Below are positions 8,088 to 15,921 of a stretch of 36,194 nucleotides of DNA, piece by piece (positions within the stretch are counted from its first letter, which is position 1; each line of letters begins with the position of its first letter). The DNA lies in NCBI RefSeq assembly GCF_032477075.1, contig NZ_JAWDXO010000037.1, forward strand, positions 1 through 36,194. The letters are read 5' to 3'. Origin of the DNA: Fusobacterium sp. Lineage in GTDB: Bacteria > Fusobacteriota > Fusobacteriia > Fusobacteriales > Fusobacteriaceae. Position numbers and translations under genes: made by a program. The notes beneath the pieces were generated by a model. That model saw nothing but the letters and a program-made list of their open reading frames with translations. It ran no database searches and was not told where the DNA came from.

Positions 8088-11007
8088 ATATTCAATGGGA
8101 GTTTATTATGATGGAGCAATTATAGGAACAACACCAATAATTGCTCAAACAGGAAATTATACTATTGGAATGATATTTAATAACTCAACAGGAACAACAT
8201 CTAGTGGAGTAAATATAGGAAGTCTTACAGAAAAAAAGCAAATTGGTATAAAAATTAAAGAGAATTCTGATATTACAATAGCTGGGAATGTATCTGTAGC
8301 AGGAGATGAAAATATAGGAGTATATGCAAGAAATAGTAATGTTGCTATTAATGGAGATACTTTAATAGGAAATTCTTTAGAGGATACAGAATTTAAAAAT
8401 TCTTCTATAGGTAGTTATTTAAAAGCAGGAACCTATAAAGGAACAGGTTCACTTGTAGTAGGAAATTATTCAATAGGAATATTTGGTGAAGAGCTTCTAG
8501 GTGAAAATATTATTACCCAAACAGGAAATAATATGTCTGTAGGAAAACATGGAATAGGGATATATGCTTCAGGAAATGGTGAAGTTCAACTTGCAATGAA
8601 TAATAAAATAACAATTGATTCAGAAGATGCAATAGGAGTATATACTGAAAATGCAGCTTCTTCAATAATAGGAGATATAAAAATAGGCTCTGACTCTAGT
8701 ATTGGAATTTTAAGCATTGGAACTGGAAATATAAATTATTCTGGTATTCTTGATATTGAGGCTAAAAATATAACTGCTTCAGTTGGAATATATAAAAAAG
8801 GAACTGGAATAATAACAACTTCTGGAAATTGGAATATAGGTAATAATGGCTATGGAATATATGCAGAACAGGAAATAACAAAAACTAAAACTTTAGATTC
8901 AGTAACTATTAATAATAGTGCAAATATAACATTAGGAATGTCAGCAATAGGAATATTTTCAGATGGGAATAATAAGATTAATAATTATGGAAATATTATA
9001 GTTGGAAGTACAAATGTTAATGGAGCTCCTTTAGATTTTGAAAAACATGAAAACTCAGTTGGAATTTATTTAGCAGGTGGAAGTTCAGGAATAAATACTT
9101 CTATAGGAAACATAACTGTAGATAAAGAACATTCAATTGGGGTATATGTTATAGGTCAAGGAACATCATTTATAAATGAAGGAACAATAGATGTTAATAA
9201 TGGTGGAATAGGAGTGTTAGTTCAAAATAATGGAACTGCAGAAAATAAAGGTACAATTAATCTTGGAAATGGAATTTCTTCCTCAGGAGTTTCTTCACTT
9301 GGAATGGCAGTATATAATGGAGGAACAGTTTTTAATAGTGGAATAGTGAATGTTAATAAAGGAACAGGAATATATGTAGCTGATGGAGCAGCTATAACTA
9401 ATACTGGAACAATAAATGTTGATAATGGTATAGGTATAGAAGGTGGTGGAACTCTGACAAATTCTGGAACAATAAATGTTACAGGAAGCGGAAGTCCAAT
9501 AAGTACTTCTGAAACAAGTGAGAGTATAGGTAGTGTTGTCATAAAACCAGATGGAACAATATATATTAATGATAAATATATATCTATTGATGGAACATTA
9601 ACAACAATAGGGGCAATAGTTGTAGATGGAGCCTATGTAGATGTTACAACTAAAACTCCACTATTTAATGCTTCAAATGTAACAGGAGAAGTAAAAATAC
9701 TACCAAATTTTGCTCTTACAGGAAATGGAATTTCATATGAAATAAAAGGATTTGTTAATACTGCTAGTGAAACAGTGGATGGAAATAAGCTTGCTGCTGT
9801 AACTTCTCCAATGTTTACAACAAAAATAACAAATAAAGAAGATCTTGTTATAGCTAAAATACCTTATGCAGATTTGACTATAGGTGACCAGTATGATGCT
9901 TTAGATAAAGGATTAGATAATATTTTGAAAAATAGTAATGGAACAGGAAGAGATGCTGAAATATTAAAAGGATTGAATGCATACTTAGATGGACTTCCAG
10001 AGGAAAATTTTGCTGTTGAAACAGAGAGAAAGATAGCTCAAACAAGAGGAGATATCTATGCAACTATTCAAGGAAGAATGCAAAATATAAATAAAGCATT
10101 TGATAATTCTTTCTATGAAATGGAATCATCAAATAATTTCACAGATGACAGTAATAAATTTAGTGTAATTTTTACAGATGGAGATTATAAAGATGGAACA
10201 ACAGGGATAGATAATTATGATTATAAAGTTATAGGATTAATGTATATGAAAGAAAATGAAAATAGAGAAACAGGAGATAAATACGGGTATACATTAGGAT
10301 TTGCTGGTTCTAAATTTAAGTTTAAAGATGATGGTGGCTCAAAAGAAGATGTATATTCATTGAGAGCTGGTGTTCACAGAAGTAAAAATTTAAGTAATGA
10401 GCATAAAGTAACTTTGTTATCAAGAGCAGAACTTGGATACAACAGACATACAGCTAAAAGAAAGTTAGCATTACATGAAACTTTTGAAAATAAAGGAAAA
10501 TATAATACATATTCAATAAGTTTAGATAATAAATTAAATAAAGTAATTTATAAAGATTTATCAAAACAACTTGATATTTATACAGATTTAAATCTTGAAT
10601 ATGGAAAAGTAGAAAATTTTACAGAAAAAGCAGGAAGCAAGGGAGGGCTTGAAGTAAAAGTTAAAGACAATGATTATTTTAGTGCAGAACTTGGAGCAGG
10701 AGTAAAAGGAAAGCAAAGAATTTATGCTGTAAATGATGTAGGAGTAAATATAAGTGGAGATGTAAAATATGCTTATGATTTAGGAAATAATTACAATGGG
10801 AACAAAGCAAAACTTAAAAATGGAGATGAAGGATACTATAGTCTTATAACTCCAGAGAAGAAAAAAGGTGCTTTAATAGGAAAAGTAGCTTTAGCAATAG
10901 AAAAAACTGATCATATGGGAGTGACATTTGAAGTGGAAGCAGCAGATGAACAACATAAGAAAGATATATCAGTAAAATATGGAGTACGATTTAATTACAA
11001 ATTTTAA
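8005..11007 (+). CDS. Giant autotransporter adhesin, fragment 3 (passenger end and beta-barrel)
   Basis: The C-terminal third of the autotransporter. The nominal ATG 8005 overlaps fragment 2 and has no ribosome binding site; homologous sense starts at IKGATSS (about 8023). Residues ~7-560 continue the beta-helix passenger with IGVY-type repeats. About 600-690 is a helical linker (DLTIGDQYDALDKGLDNIL region). About 690-1000 is the 12-strand autotransporter beta-barrel (Pfam Autotransporter), ending YGVRFNYKF with a terminal aromatic. The barrel is ~73% identical to the one at 1-531. As the sequence stands this part lacks a signal peptide and could reach the outer membrane only if both frameshifts are corrected by slippage, reversion or as sequencing errors. 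Confidence 0.87.
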   Translation: MVDWAYIKGATSSMSGATIAVQGGTPYKYSMGVYYDGAIIGTTPIIAQTGNYTIGMIFNNSTGTTSSGVNIGSLTEKKQIGIKIKENSDITIAGNVSVAGDENIGVYARNSNVAINGDTLIGNSLEDTEFKNSSIGSYLKAGTYKGTGSLVVGNYSIGIFGEELLGENIITQTGNNMSVGKHGIGIYASGNGEVQLAMNNKITIDSEDAIGVYTENAASSIIGDIKIGSDSSIGILSIGTGNINYSGILDIEAKNITASVGIYKKGTGIITTSGNWNIGNNGYGIYAEQEITKTKTLDSVTINNSANITLGMSAIGIFSDGNNKINNYGNIIVGSTNVNGAPLDFEKHENSVGIYLAGGSSGINTSIGNITVDKEHSIGVYVIGQGTSFINEGTIDVNNGGIGVLVQNNGTAENKGTINLGNGISSSGVSSLGMAVYNGGTVFNSGIVNVNKGTGIYVADGAAITNTGTINVDNGIGIEGGGTLTNSGTINVTGSGSPISTSETSESIGSVVIKPDGTIYINDKYISIDGTLTTIGAIVVDGAYVDVTTKTPLFNASNVTGEVKILPNFALTGNGISYEIKGFVNTASETVDGNKLAAVTSPMFTTKITNKEDLVIAKIPYADLTIGDQYDALDKGLDNILKNSNGTGRDAEILKGLNAYLDGLPEENFAVETERKIAQTRGDIYATIQGRMQNINKAFDNSFYEMESSNNFTDDSNKFSVIFTDGDYKDGTTGIDNYDYKVIGLMYMKENENRETGDKYGYTLGFAGSKFKFKDDGGSKEDVYSLRAGVHRSKNLSNEHKVTLLSRAELGYNRHTAKRKLALHETFENKGKYNTYSISLDNKLNKVIYKDLSKQLDIYTDLNLEYGKVENFTEKAGSKGGLEVKVKDNDYFSAELGAGVKGKQRIYAVNDVGVNISGDVKYAYDLGNNYNGNKAKLKNGDEGYYSLITPEKKKGALIGKVALAIEKTDHMGVTFEVEAADEQHKKDISVKYGVRFNYKF

Positions 11008-11107
11008 TTAATGGTTAAAAAATTCATGCACTAATATTTTTGTGACATATTGAAGACAAGGTTCTATGATAATATCACTTATATCATATTACTTTAAGGA
11101 GAGATGC

Positions 11108-11392
11108 ATGAAAAATAAATCATTTTATACTTTTTTTATAGGAATTTTATTTATAGGAATAAATTTTACTATTTTAGCTGAAACAAAAATGTATCAAGGG
11201 CTAGGAAAAGCAGTCAATTTACGTACAAATATGGGAAAAGATGAAGAAGGAACAGATATATACAGTATTAATTATGTTACTGCTTCTGGCCTATTTGATG
11301 AAAATGGCAGAATATTAAATATTATAGTAGATATTCTTGAAATAAATACTCCAAATTATATTGGAAACTCTAGACCAATATTTTCTGGTTGA
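11108..11392 (+). CDS. FMN-binding-like exported protein, N-terminal fragment
   Basis: The start is ATG 11108 (MKNKSFYTFF), chosen because AAGGAGA lies six bases before it; an in-frame ATG at 11066 has no ribosome binding site. Residues 1-24 form a signal peptide. The mature part (KMYQGLGKAVNLR, then YSINYVTASGLFDENGRI and a V/I-rich strand) resembles the front half of exported FMN-binding-domain proteins of anaerobes. The frame ends at SRPIFSG-TGA. Reading GGTTGAAT as GGTTGGAAT would give FSGWNTTNHETG and join to the next frame, so one G seems missing at about 11390. Together the two frames would make a protein of about 236 residues. It lies 100 bases after the autotransporter. Confidence 0.7.
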   Translation: MKNKSFYTFFIGILFIGINFTILAETKMYQGLGKAVNLRTNMGKDEEGTDIYSINYVTASGLFDENGRILNIIVDILEINTPNYIGNSRPIFSG

Positions 11393-11817
11393 ATACTACA
11401 AATCATGAAACAGGAAATGTTATTGGAAAATTTGAAAATAGTGAAGAAAAAATAATGAATGAAGTTAATTCATGGAAAACTAAACGAGAACGTGGAGAAA
11501 CTTATGGAATGAATCCAAGAAATGATTGGGATAAGCAAATGAATTTTTACCAAGAATATTTTAAGGGGAAAACTGTGGCTGAGTTAGAAAATTGGTTTTC
11601 AAAATCAACATCTGATATTAATGGTAGACCTCTAAGAGAAAAAAGCAGCAATAAAACAGATAAAGAAAAAATTTCTAAATTAGGTGAAGTTGAAAAAAAA
11701 GAACTTATAGATGTAATTGCTGGAGCTACTATGAGTATAAGAGATTCGCATGGAGATATTCTTGGTGCTATTAAAAATGCTTATGAAAATCGTGTAGAAG
11801 TTATTTTGGAAGATTAG
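11389..11817 (+). CDS. FMN-binding-like exported protein, C-terminal fragment
   Basis: The second half of the gene starting at 11108. The nominal start is TTG 11389, which has no ribosome binding site and overlaps the stop of the first half. Visible segments: HETGNVIGKFENSEEKI, a W-K-T-K-R-E-R-G stretch, YGMNPRNDWDKQMNFYQEYF, GKTVAELENWF, and near the end IDVIAGATMSIRDSHGDILG. The last resembles the GAT(S/T) motif of FMN_bind domains, where a Thr/Ser can carry covalently bound FMN. A redox or flavin-carrier role outside the cytoplasm is inference from that resemblance only. A terminator follows at 11872. Confidence 0.65.
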   Translation: MNTTNHETGNVIGKFENSEEKIMNEVNSWKTKRERGETYGMNPRNDWDKQMNFYQEYFKGKTVAELENWFSKSTSDINGRPLREKSSNKTDKEKISKLGEVEKKELIDVIAGATMSIRDSHGDILGAIKNAYENRVEVILED

Positions 11818-12146
11818 TATTATTTTATTACAATTATCGAAATTATGAGATATCTAGTACTGATATCTCTCAGGCTATAGATGAATTTAATTGTCTATAG
11901 CCTTTTTTTAAAATATAAAAAATATATAGTATAAAATTAAGTAAATTAAAATTTTTTTTTAAAAAATATATAAATAATAAAATAAAGAATTAAAGAAGAT
12001 ATATATAAAGTAGCATTGTTTTGATAAATATACATAATACAAATAATATATGCAACATATTCATGCTATTTATTTGATATCGGTGTCTTTTTCTGATAGA
12101 CTTATCTAAATTGAAGGAAAAAATAAAATATATAGGGGGAATAATT
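11818..12146. other. Intergenic region with terminator, before ABC binding protein
   Basis: Contains an 8-bp inverted repeat (GAGATATC 11847-11854 with GATATCTC 11862-11869), the terminator at 11872-11909 and an A/T-only stretch to about 12000. No gene is seen. The promoter of the next gene is not obvious. Confidence 0.5.
11872..11909 (+). terminator. Rho-independent terminator
   Basis: AGGCTATAGA (11872-11881) pairs perfectly with TCTATAGCCT (11894-11903) and is followed by a T-run. It ends the unit carrying the FMN-binding-like gene. Confidence 0.9.
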
Positions 12147-13652
12147 ATGAAAAAAGTATTGTGGATATTATTACCACTTTTACTGCTTATTGGTTGTGGA
12201 AAAGAAAAAGCACCTGAAGCAGAAAAATCAAAACCAAATAAACTAATATACAGCCAAAGTAGTGAATCAGTGACACTTCATCCGCATGAAGCAACAGATG
12301 TATATTCAAGAAGAGTAATATCAAATATTTTTGATAGACTTATAGAAACTAATGAAAAATTGGAAATAGTACCTGGATTAGCAGAAAGCTGGGAACAGGT
12401 AGACCCTTTAACTTTAAAGTTTAATTTAAGAAAAGGAGTTAAATTTCAAAATGGAGATGAACTTACATCAGAAGATGTAAAATATACATTTGAAAATGCT
12501 AAAAAATCAGCAAAAGTAGGAACTTTATATGCAATGATAGAAAGTGTAGAAACTCCTGATAAATACACAGCTGTATTTAAAACAAGTACACCATCAGGAT
12601 CTCTTATGCATCATTTAACTCATATAACAGCTTCTATTCTTAATAAAAAATATTATGAAACTACAGAGAATACTAATCATAAGCCAATGGGAACTGGAGC
12701 ATATTCACTTATAGAATGGAAACCAGGAGATTATATGACTCTTAAAAGAAATGATGACTACTTCAGAGGGAAGCCAGCTATTGAAATAGTTGAGGTGAGA
12801 GCTGTTCCAGAAGAAAACAGCAGAGTTATTGCTATCGAGACAGGAGAGCATCATATAACAGGAGATATAGATTCAATAGGTAGAAAGATATTGGCAGGAA
12901 GAGAAGATGTAAAAATAGATGAAATAAGCTCTCTGGGAGTTGCTTATTTAGGAGTCAATACTGCTAAAGGTGCATTACAAGATGTAAGGGTAAGAAAAGC
13001 TATTGCTATGGGAGTGAATAGAGACATTATCATAGATTCTGTTTTGATGGGAGCAGTGGAAAAAGCCAACAGTCTTCTTGGACCAGGAGTAGTTGGTTAT
13101 TCAAAAGACACGAAACCATTTGAATATAATCCAGAAGAAGCTAAAAAATTGCTTAATGAAGCAGGCTATGAAACTCTCGATCTTACTTTAGTAACAAGTA
13201 ATAATGATCTAAGAAAACAAATGGCAGAAATTATGCAGGCTCAATTAAAAGAAATAGGAATAAATATAAAAATAGAAATATTAGAATGGGCAGCTTTCCT
13301 GAATACTACTGGAAGTGGAAAGAGTGATTTATTCATGATAGGATGGTCTAATTCATCGGGAGATGCTGACTATGGACTTACCCCTATGCTGCACAGCAGT
13401 ATGAAGGGAAATTCTGGAAATAGAAGTTTCTTTGATAATAAAGAATTTGATACATTATTAGAAGAAGGAAAAGTAGAATTAAATCCTGAAAAAAGAGCAG
13501 AGATTTATGCAAAAGCTCAAGATGTTATGAACAGAGAAGTGCCAATTCTTCCAATTTACTTTATGCCAGCAAGTGCAGGAATAAGAAAAGAAGTAAAAGG
13601 ATTTGTACAATCTCCAATAAATAATCCGACATTCTATAAATTATCATTTTAA
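12147..13652 (+). CDS. Peptide/nickel/glutathione-type ABC transporter substrate-binding lipoprotein
   Basis: Extracytoplasmic solute-binding protein, family 5 (SBP_bac_5; DppA/OppA/NikA/GsiB group), 501 residues. It captures an oligopeptide-like ligand for an ABC importer. The start chosen is ATG 12147, with GGGGGA 7-12 bases upstream; a TTG at 12111 in frame is unlikely. Residues 1-17 are a lipoprotein signal with lipobox LIGC (Cys17), so the protein should be membrane-anchored. Family hallmarks: a DRLIETNEKLEIVPGLAESW block, LRKGVKFQNGDELTSEDVKYT, and a C-terminal NREVPILPIYFMP segment. No permease or ATPase genes are adjacent, so it is an orphan that must use subunits encoded elsewhere. 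Ligand cannot be told from sequence. It is a single-gene unit with its own terminator. Confidence 0.92.
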   Translation: MKKVLWILLPLLLLIGCGKEKAPEAEKSKPNKLIYSQSSESVTLHPHEATDVYSRRVISNIFDRLIETNEKLEIVPGLAESWEQVDPLTLKFNLRKGVKFQNGDELTSEDVKYTFENAKKSAKVGTLYAMIESVETPDKYTAVFKTSTPSGSLMHHLTHITASILNKKYYETTENTNHKPMGTGAYSLIEWKPGDYMTLKRNDDYFRGKPAIEIVEVRAVPEENSRVIAIETGEHHITGDIDSIGRKILAGREDVKIDEISSLGVAYLGVNTAKGALQDVRVRKAIAMGVNRDIIIDSVLMGAVEKANSLLGPGVVGYSKDTKPFEYNPEEAKKLLNEAGYETLDLTLVTSNNDLRKQMAEIMQAQLKEIGINIKIEILEWAAFLNTTGSGKSDLFMIGWSNSSGDADYGLTPMLHSSMKGNSGNRSFFDNKEFDTLLEEGKVELNPEKRAEIYAKAQDVMNREVPILPIYFMPASAGIRKEVKGFVQSPINNPTFYKLSF

Positions 13653-13683
13653 AATAATAATAAAAAACTGAATATCAAATGGT

Positions 13684-13714
13684 AAAAGGGATACTATTCA
13701 TGGTATCCCTTTTT
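13684..13714 (+). terminator. Rho-independent terminator of the binding-protein gene
   Basis: AAAAGGGATAC (13684-13694) pairs perfectly with GTATCCCTTTT (13703-13713), ending in a short T-run. Confidence 0.9.
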
Positions 13715-13794
13715 AAATATTATAGCTATTTTATAATACTTCTGAAGTACAAGTGTGGTATGATCACAATAAGAAAAATACCTTTGAGTCAAAG

Positions 13795-13851
13795 AAGTAC
13801 TTCTTCAGGTTATAATCCAGTATACTGGATTATAACCTGAAGATTGTACTT
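13795..13851. repeat. Long near-perfect palindrome
   Basis: Bases 13802-13843 are a perfect 42-base palindrome centred on GTATAC. Outside it AAGTAC (13795-13800) pairs with GTACTT (13846-13851), giving a hairpin of up to 27 bp without a real loop. A smaller palindrome, TACTTCTGAAGTA, lies at 13737-13749 and shares the GAAGTAC motif. It follows a normal terminator and has no T-run, so it is unlikely to be simply another terminator. It sits at the edge of the compositionally different acetyltransferase gene and could be an element end or a protein-binding site. Confidence 0.85.
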
Positions 13852-13901
13852 AATGTCATTGATATTGGCGACTTATATCTAGAATATAAAGGAAGAATGA
13901 T

Positions 13902-14441
13902 TTAAATCCTATATTTCCTGTAATAATAATAACTGTCACTTTCCATATTAGGTTGTTTATGCCCTATTGGCATTCTCTTTTCAAATAAATGAAAGCCACA
14001 TTTTTCAGCCAGTTTATTTGATGGAGTATTTGCACAATCAATCGTCAAAATCAAATACTTTATATCTGATACTTGAAAACACCATTCAACTAAAGCTATT
14101 ATTGCTTCTTTCATATACCCTTTTTTTCGATTATTTTCTGACATAAAATAGGCAACTTCAATTTCATTTAGTGTTTCTTCAAGTCCAATTCCAACCATAC
14201 CAATCATATCATCAGTGTCTGGTGAAGCAACTGCATAACGTCTGCCAATAGAAATATCAATAGTATCCTGCTGCTTTATGAACCAGTCTATCAGTGGTTC
14301 ATAATCCTGCAGTGTCGGAAATTCATCAGCCCAGTCTGGCATAAAGCGATATATAGCCGTTTCTCTAACAATTGTGTAAAGATTTTTAATATCCTTTTTG
14401 GCAAAAGCTCTGATCACAATATTTTCTGTTTTTATATACAT
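13902..14441 (-). CDS. GNAT family N-acetyltransferase (RimJ/RimL type)
   Basis: A 179-residue acyl-CoA-dependent N-acetyltransferase of the Acetyltransf_3 (RimJ/RimL-like) type. Visible: the N-terminal strand TENIVIRAFAKKDIKNLY; central strands around MIGMVGIGLEETLNEIEVAYF; the acetyl-CoA loop region SENNRKKGYMKEAI followed by ALVEWCF; and the C-terminal NTPSNKLAEKCGFHLFEKR block typical of the family. Substrate is unknown. The start ATG (14439-14441) has AAGGAAGG upstream. Local base use is less AT-rich than the neighbours (stretches such as the complement of 14270-14345), which suggests acquisition from a Firmicute-like source. It lies between the palindrome and a possible gene remnant. 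Confidence 0.88.
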   Translation of the reverse strand: MYIKTENIVIRAFAKKDIKNLYTIVRETAIYRFMPDWADEFPTLQDYEPLIDWFIKQQDTIDISIGRRYAVASPDTDDMIGMVGIGLEETLNEIEVAYFMSENNRKKGYMKEAIIALVEWCFQVSDIKYLILTIDCANTPSNKLAEKCGFHLFEKRMPIGHKQPNMESDSYYYYRKYRI

Positions 14442-14718
14442 AAATAAACCTTCCTTTTGTATTTGCTTTTTTTGTATCAGTCAAACAAAGTTTCAATTGG
14501 CTCATGCCACTCACCTCTTTTAATTTTTTTATGAAAAGTGTCATTAAACACGGATTCTTCCTATATCCTTAAAACTAACCAGTTACTATAAATATTAATC
14601 TTACAACAAGTGACTATTTTTTTCGCTCAAAATAAAGTGAAAAGTAGATGTGTAAAGTAACTAACATTGAAAGCTCCTAACAGTATTTACCATTATCCAT
14701 ACCATTAAATTGCAACAT
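14442..14718. other. Intergenic region with a possible gene remnant on the minus strand
   Basis: On the minus strand 14551-14477 reads a 24-codon open stretch (VFNDTFHKKIKRGEW, then HEPIETLFD-stop) that looks protein-like but has no start context and meets a stop just upstream. It may be the tail of a gene transferred together with the acetyltransferase. Nothing else is recognised. Confidence 0.3.
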
Positions 14719-15270
14719 TTAATATGGGACATTTTTTACTTGACCAATAAATATATTATAAAGTTTTATTGAAAATATTCCTAGTATAGAGCCAATAATA
14801 GCTCCTATTATTACATCACTAGGAAAATGTACAAAAAGATATAAACGTGAAAAACCTATTAAAAAAGCAAGAATAAATGCATATATTCCCCATTTTTTAT
14901 TCTGGGAAATTATTATAGTTGCAGAAGCAAAAGAAGCCATTGTATGTCCAGATGGAAAAGAAAAATCTTTTGGAGCAGAAATTAATAATTGTGTAAAATA
15001 AACTAAATCAAATGGTCTTATTCTTTTAATTAAAGGCTTAAGAATAATATTTCCAATTAATGCACACAGAAAAATTGAGATAAAAATCGTTATTCCAATC
15101 CTTCTGTATTTTTTTATTAATATAAGGAAACAAGCAAGTGTTATCCAAAAAATACCTAAACTACCTAATTTAGTTATTAATGGCATAACCTTATCAAGAA
15201 AGGAATTTTTAAAATGATTCTGAATAAAAAATAAAATATAAACATCTGTAGATTCAAAAAGTTGAAACAT
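14719..15270 (-). CDS. PAP2-family membrane phosphatase
   Basis: A 183-residue integral membrane phosphatase of the PAP2 / undecaprenyl-diphosphate phosphatase type. It dephosphorylates a lipid (pyro)phosphate at the outer face of the inner membrane. All three signature motifs are present: K78-X6-R85-P86, P106-S107-G108-H109, and S141-R142-X5-H148-X3-D152. Around them are about five to six hydrophobic helices (for example 36-52, 58-75, 111-121, 128-145, 152-171). The start is ATG 15270, with AGGAGG ten bases upstream. Substrate could be undecaprenyl-PP, a phosphatidate or a lipid A phosphate; sequence alone does not decide. Confidence 0.92.
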   Translation of the reverse strand: MFQLFESTDVYILFFIQNHFKNSFLDKVMPLITKLGSLGIFWITLACFLILIKKYRRIGITIFISIFLCALIGNIILKPLIKRIRPFDLVYFTQLLISAPKDFSFPSGHTMASFASATIIISQNKKWGIYAFILAFLIGFSRLYLFVHFPSDVIIGAIIGSILGIFSIKLYNIFIGQVKNVPY

Positions 15271-15769
15271 TAATCCTCCTAATATTTAAAAAACTATGAA
15301 ATTTAATTTTCTATTTTTATAAATTTTAGTTGAAGATAAATATAATACAAAATCACTTCAAAAAAACATTAACTGATATAGAAAAAATATATTAAAATAA
15401 TTTTTTAAAGTTTAAGTATTTTTTTATAAAAAAGAAAATTTCTAACTTTAAAAGTAATAATAATAAAAGGTATAGATTTTATATTAGATGAAGCTAATAA
15501 TTTTCCATGAGATAAACTCTTATTAATTTAATGCTAATTTTATTGTTACAATATTATAACATAGGAAATACTTTAAGTAAATCTAGAGTGATGACAATAT
15601 TGAAATAAAAAATTAAATAGAATTAAAAAAATTAATAAAGATGAAAGAAAGTATAAAATAAAAAATATTCAAAATAAATAAAGTTAAAAATTGAATAAAG
15701 TATAATAAAATTAAAAAATATGGTATAATATTAAAAATTAAATTTTAATTATTAAAGGGAAGTGAGTAA
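15271..15769. other. AT-rich intergenic region
   Basis: Divergent region between the PAP2 gene and the small membrane peptide gene. Apart from the promoter at 15721-15729 nothing gene-like is seen; composition is almost entirely A/T. Confidence 0.5.
15721..15729 (+). promoter_or_regulatory. Extended -10 promoter TGGTATAAT
   Basis: TG-G-TATAAT with no matching -35. It lies 41 bases before the TTG start of the 30-residue peptide. Confidence 0.55.
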
Positions 15770-15862
15770 TTGAAAGTAAAATTATTTTTAATTATGCTTG
15801 GAATAGGTTTAGTAGGAGTAGTAGCTGAACTCCTATTTTTAGAAAATTTAATTGTGATTTAA
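15770..15862 (+). CDS. Small single-pass membrane peptide (30 aa)
   Basis: A 30-codon ORF starting at TTG 15770, preceded by AAAGGGAAGTGAG and an extended -10 promoter. The product is a basic start (MKVK), a hydrophobic stretch LFLIMLGIGLVGVVAELLFL with two glycines, and a short acidic/hydrophobic tail. It is the right size for one membrane helix. It ends eight bases before a strong bidirectional terminator shared with the convergent sigma-factor gene. Promoter, ribosome binding site, ORF and terminator together make a real gene likely despite its size. Function unknown; it could be a small membrane regulator or a type I toxin-like peptide, but no antisense RNA is visible. Confidence 0.55.
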   Translation: MKVKLFLIMLGIGLVGVVAELLFLENLIVI

Positions 15863-15870
15863 AAAAGTTT

Positions 15871-15914
15871 AATCCCTTTACATAATATTACTAAATTATG
15901 TAAAGGGATTTTTA
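15871..15914. terminator. Bidirectional terminator
   Basis: A perfect 16-bp stem (15871-15886 with 15895-15910) with A/T runs on both sides serves the small peptide gene on the plus strand and the sigma factor on the minus strand. Confidence 0.9.
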
Positions 15915-15921
15915 CTAATCG

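Noticed and set aside
1527..9542. Many long open frames on the minus strand inside the autotransporter gene
   Set aside because: They mirror the low-complexity repeats, have no ribosome binding sites and encode Pro/Ile/Val-rich nonsense; they are shadows of the plus-strand gene.
2040..9600. Repeated short motifs that could suggest a CRISPR array or DNA repeats
   Set aside because: The repetition is at the protein level (IGVY-type beta-helix repeats) with variable DNA and no regular repeat/spacer structure.
12111..12146. Upstream TTG start for the ABC substrate-binding protein
   Set aside because: It would put 12 charged residues before the lipoprotein signal; ATG 12147 has the better-placed ribosome binding site and a normal signal peptide.
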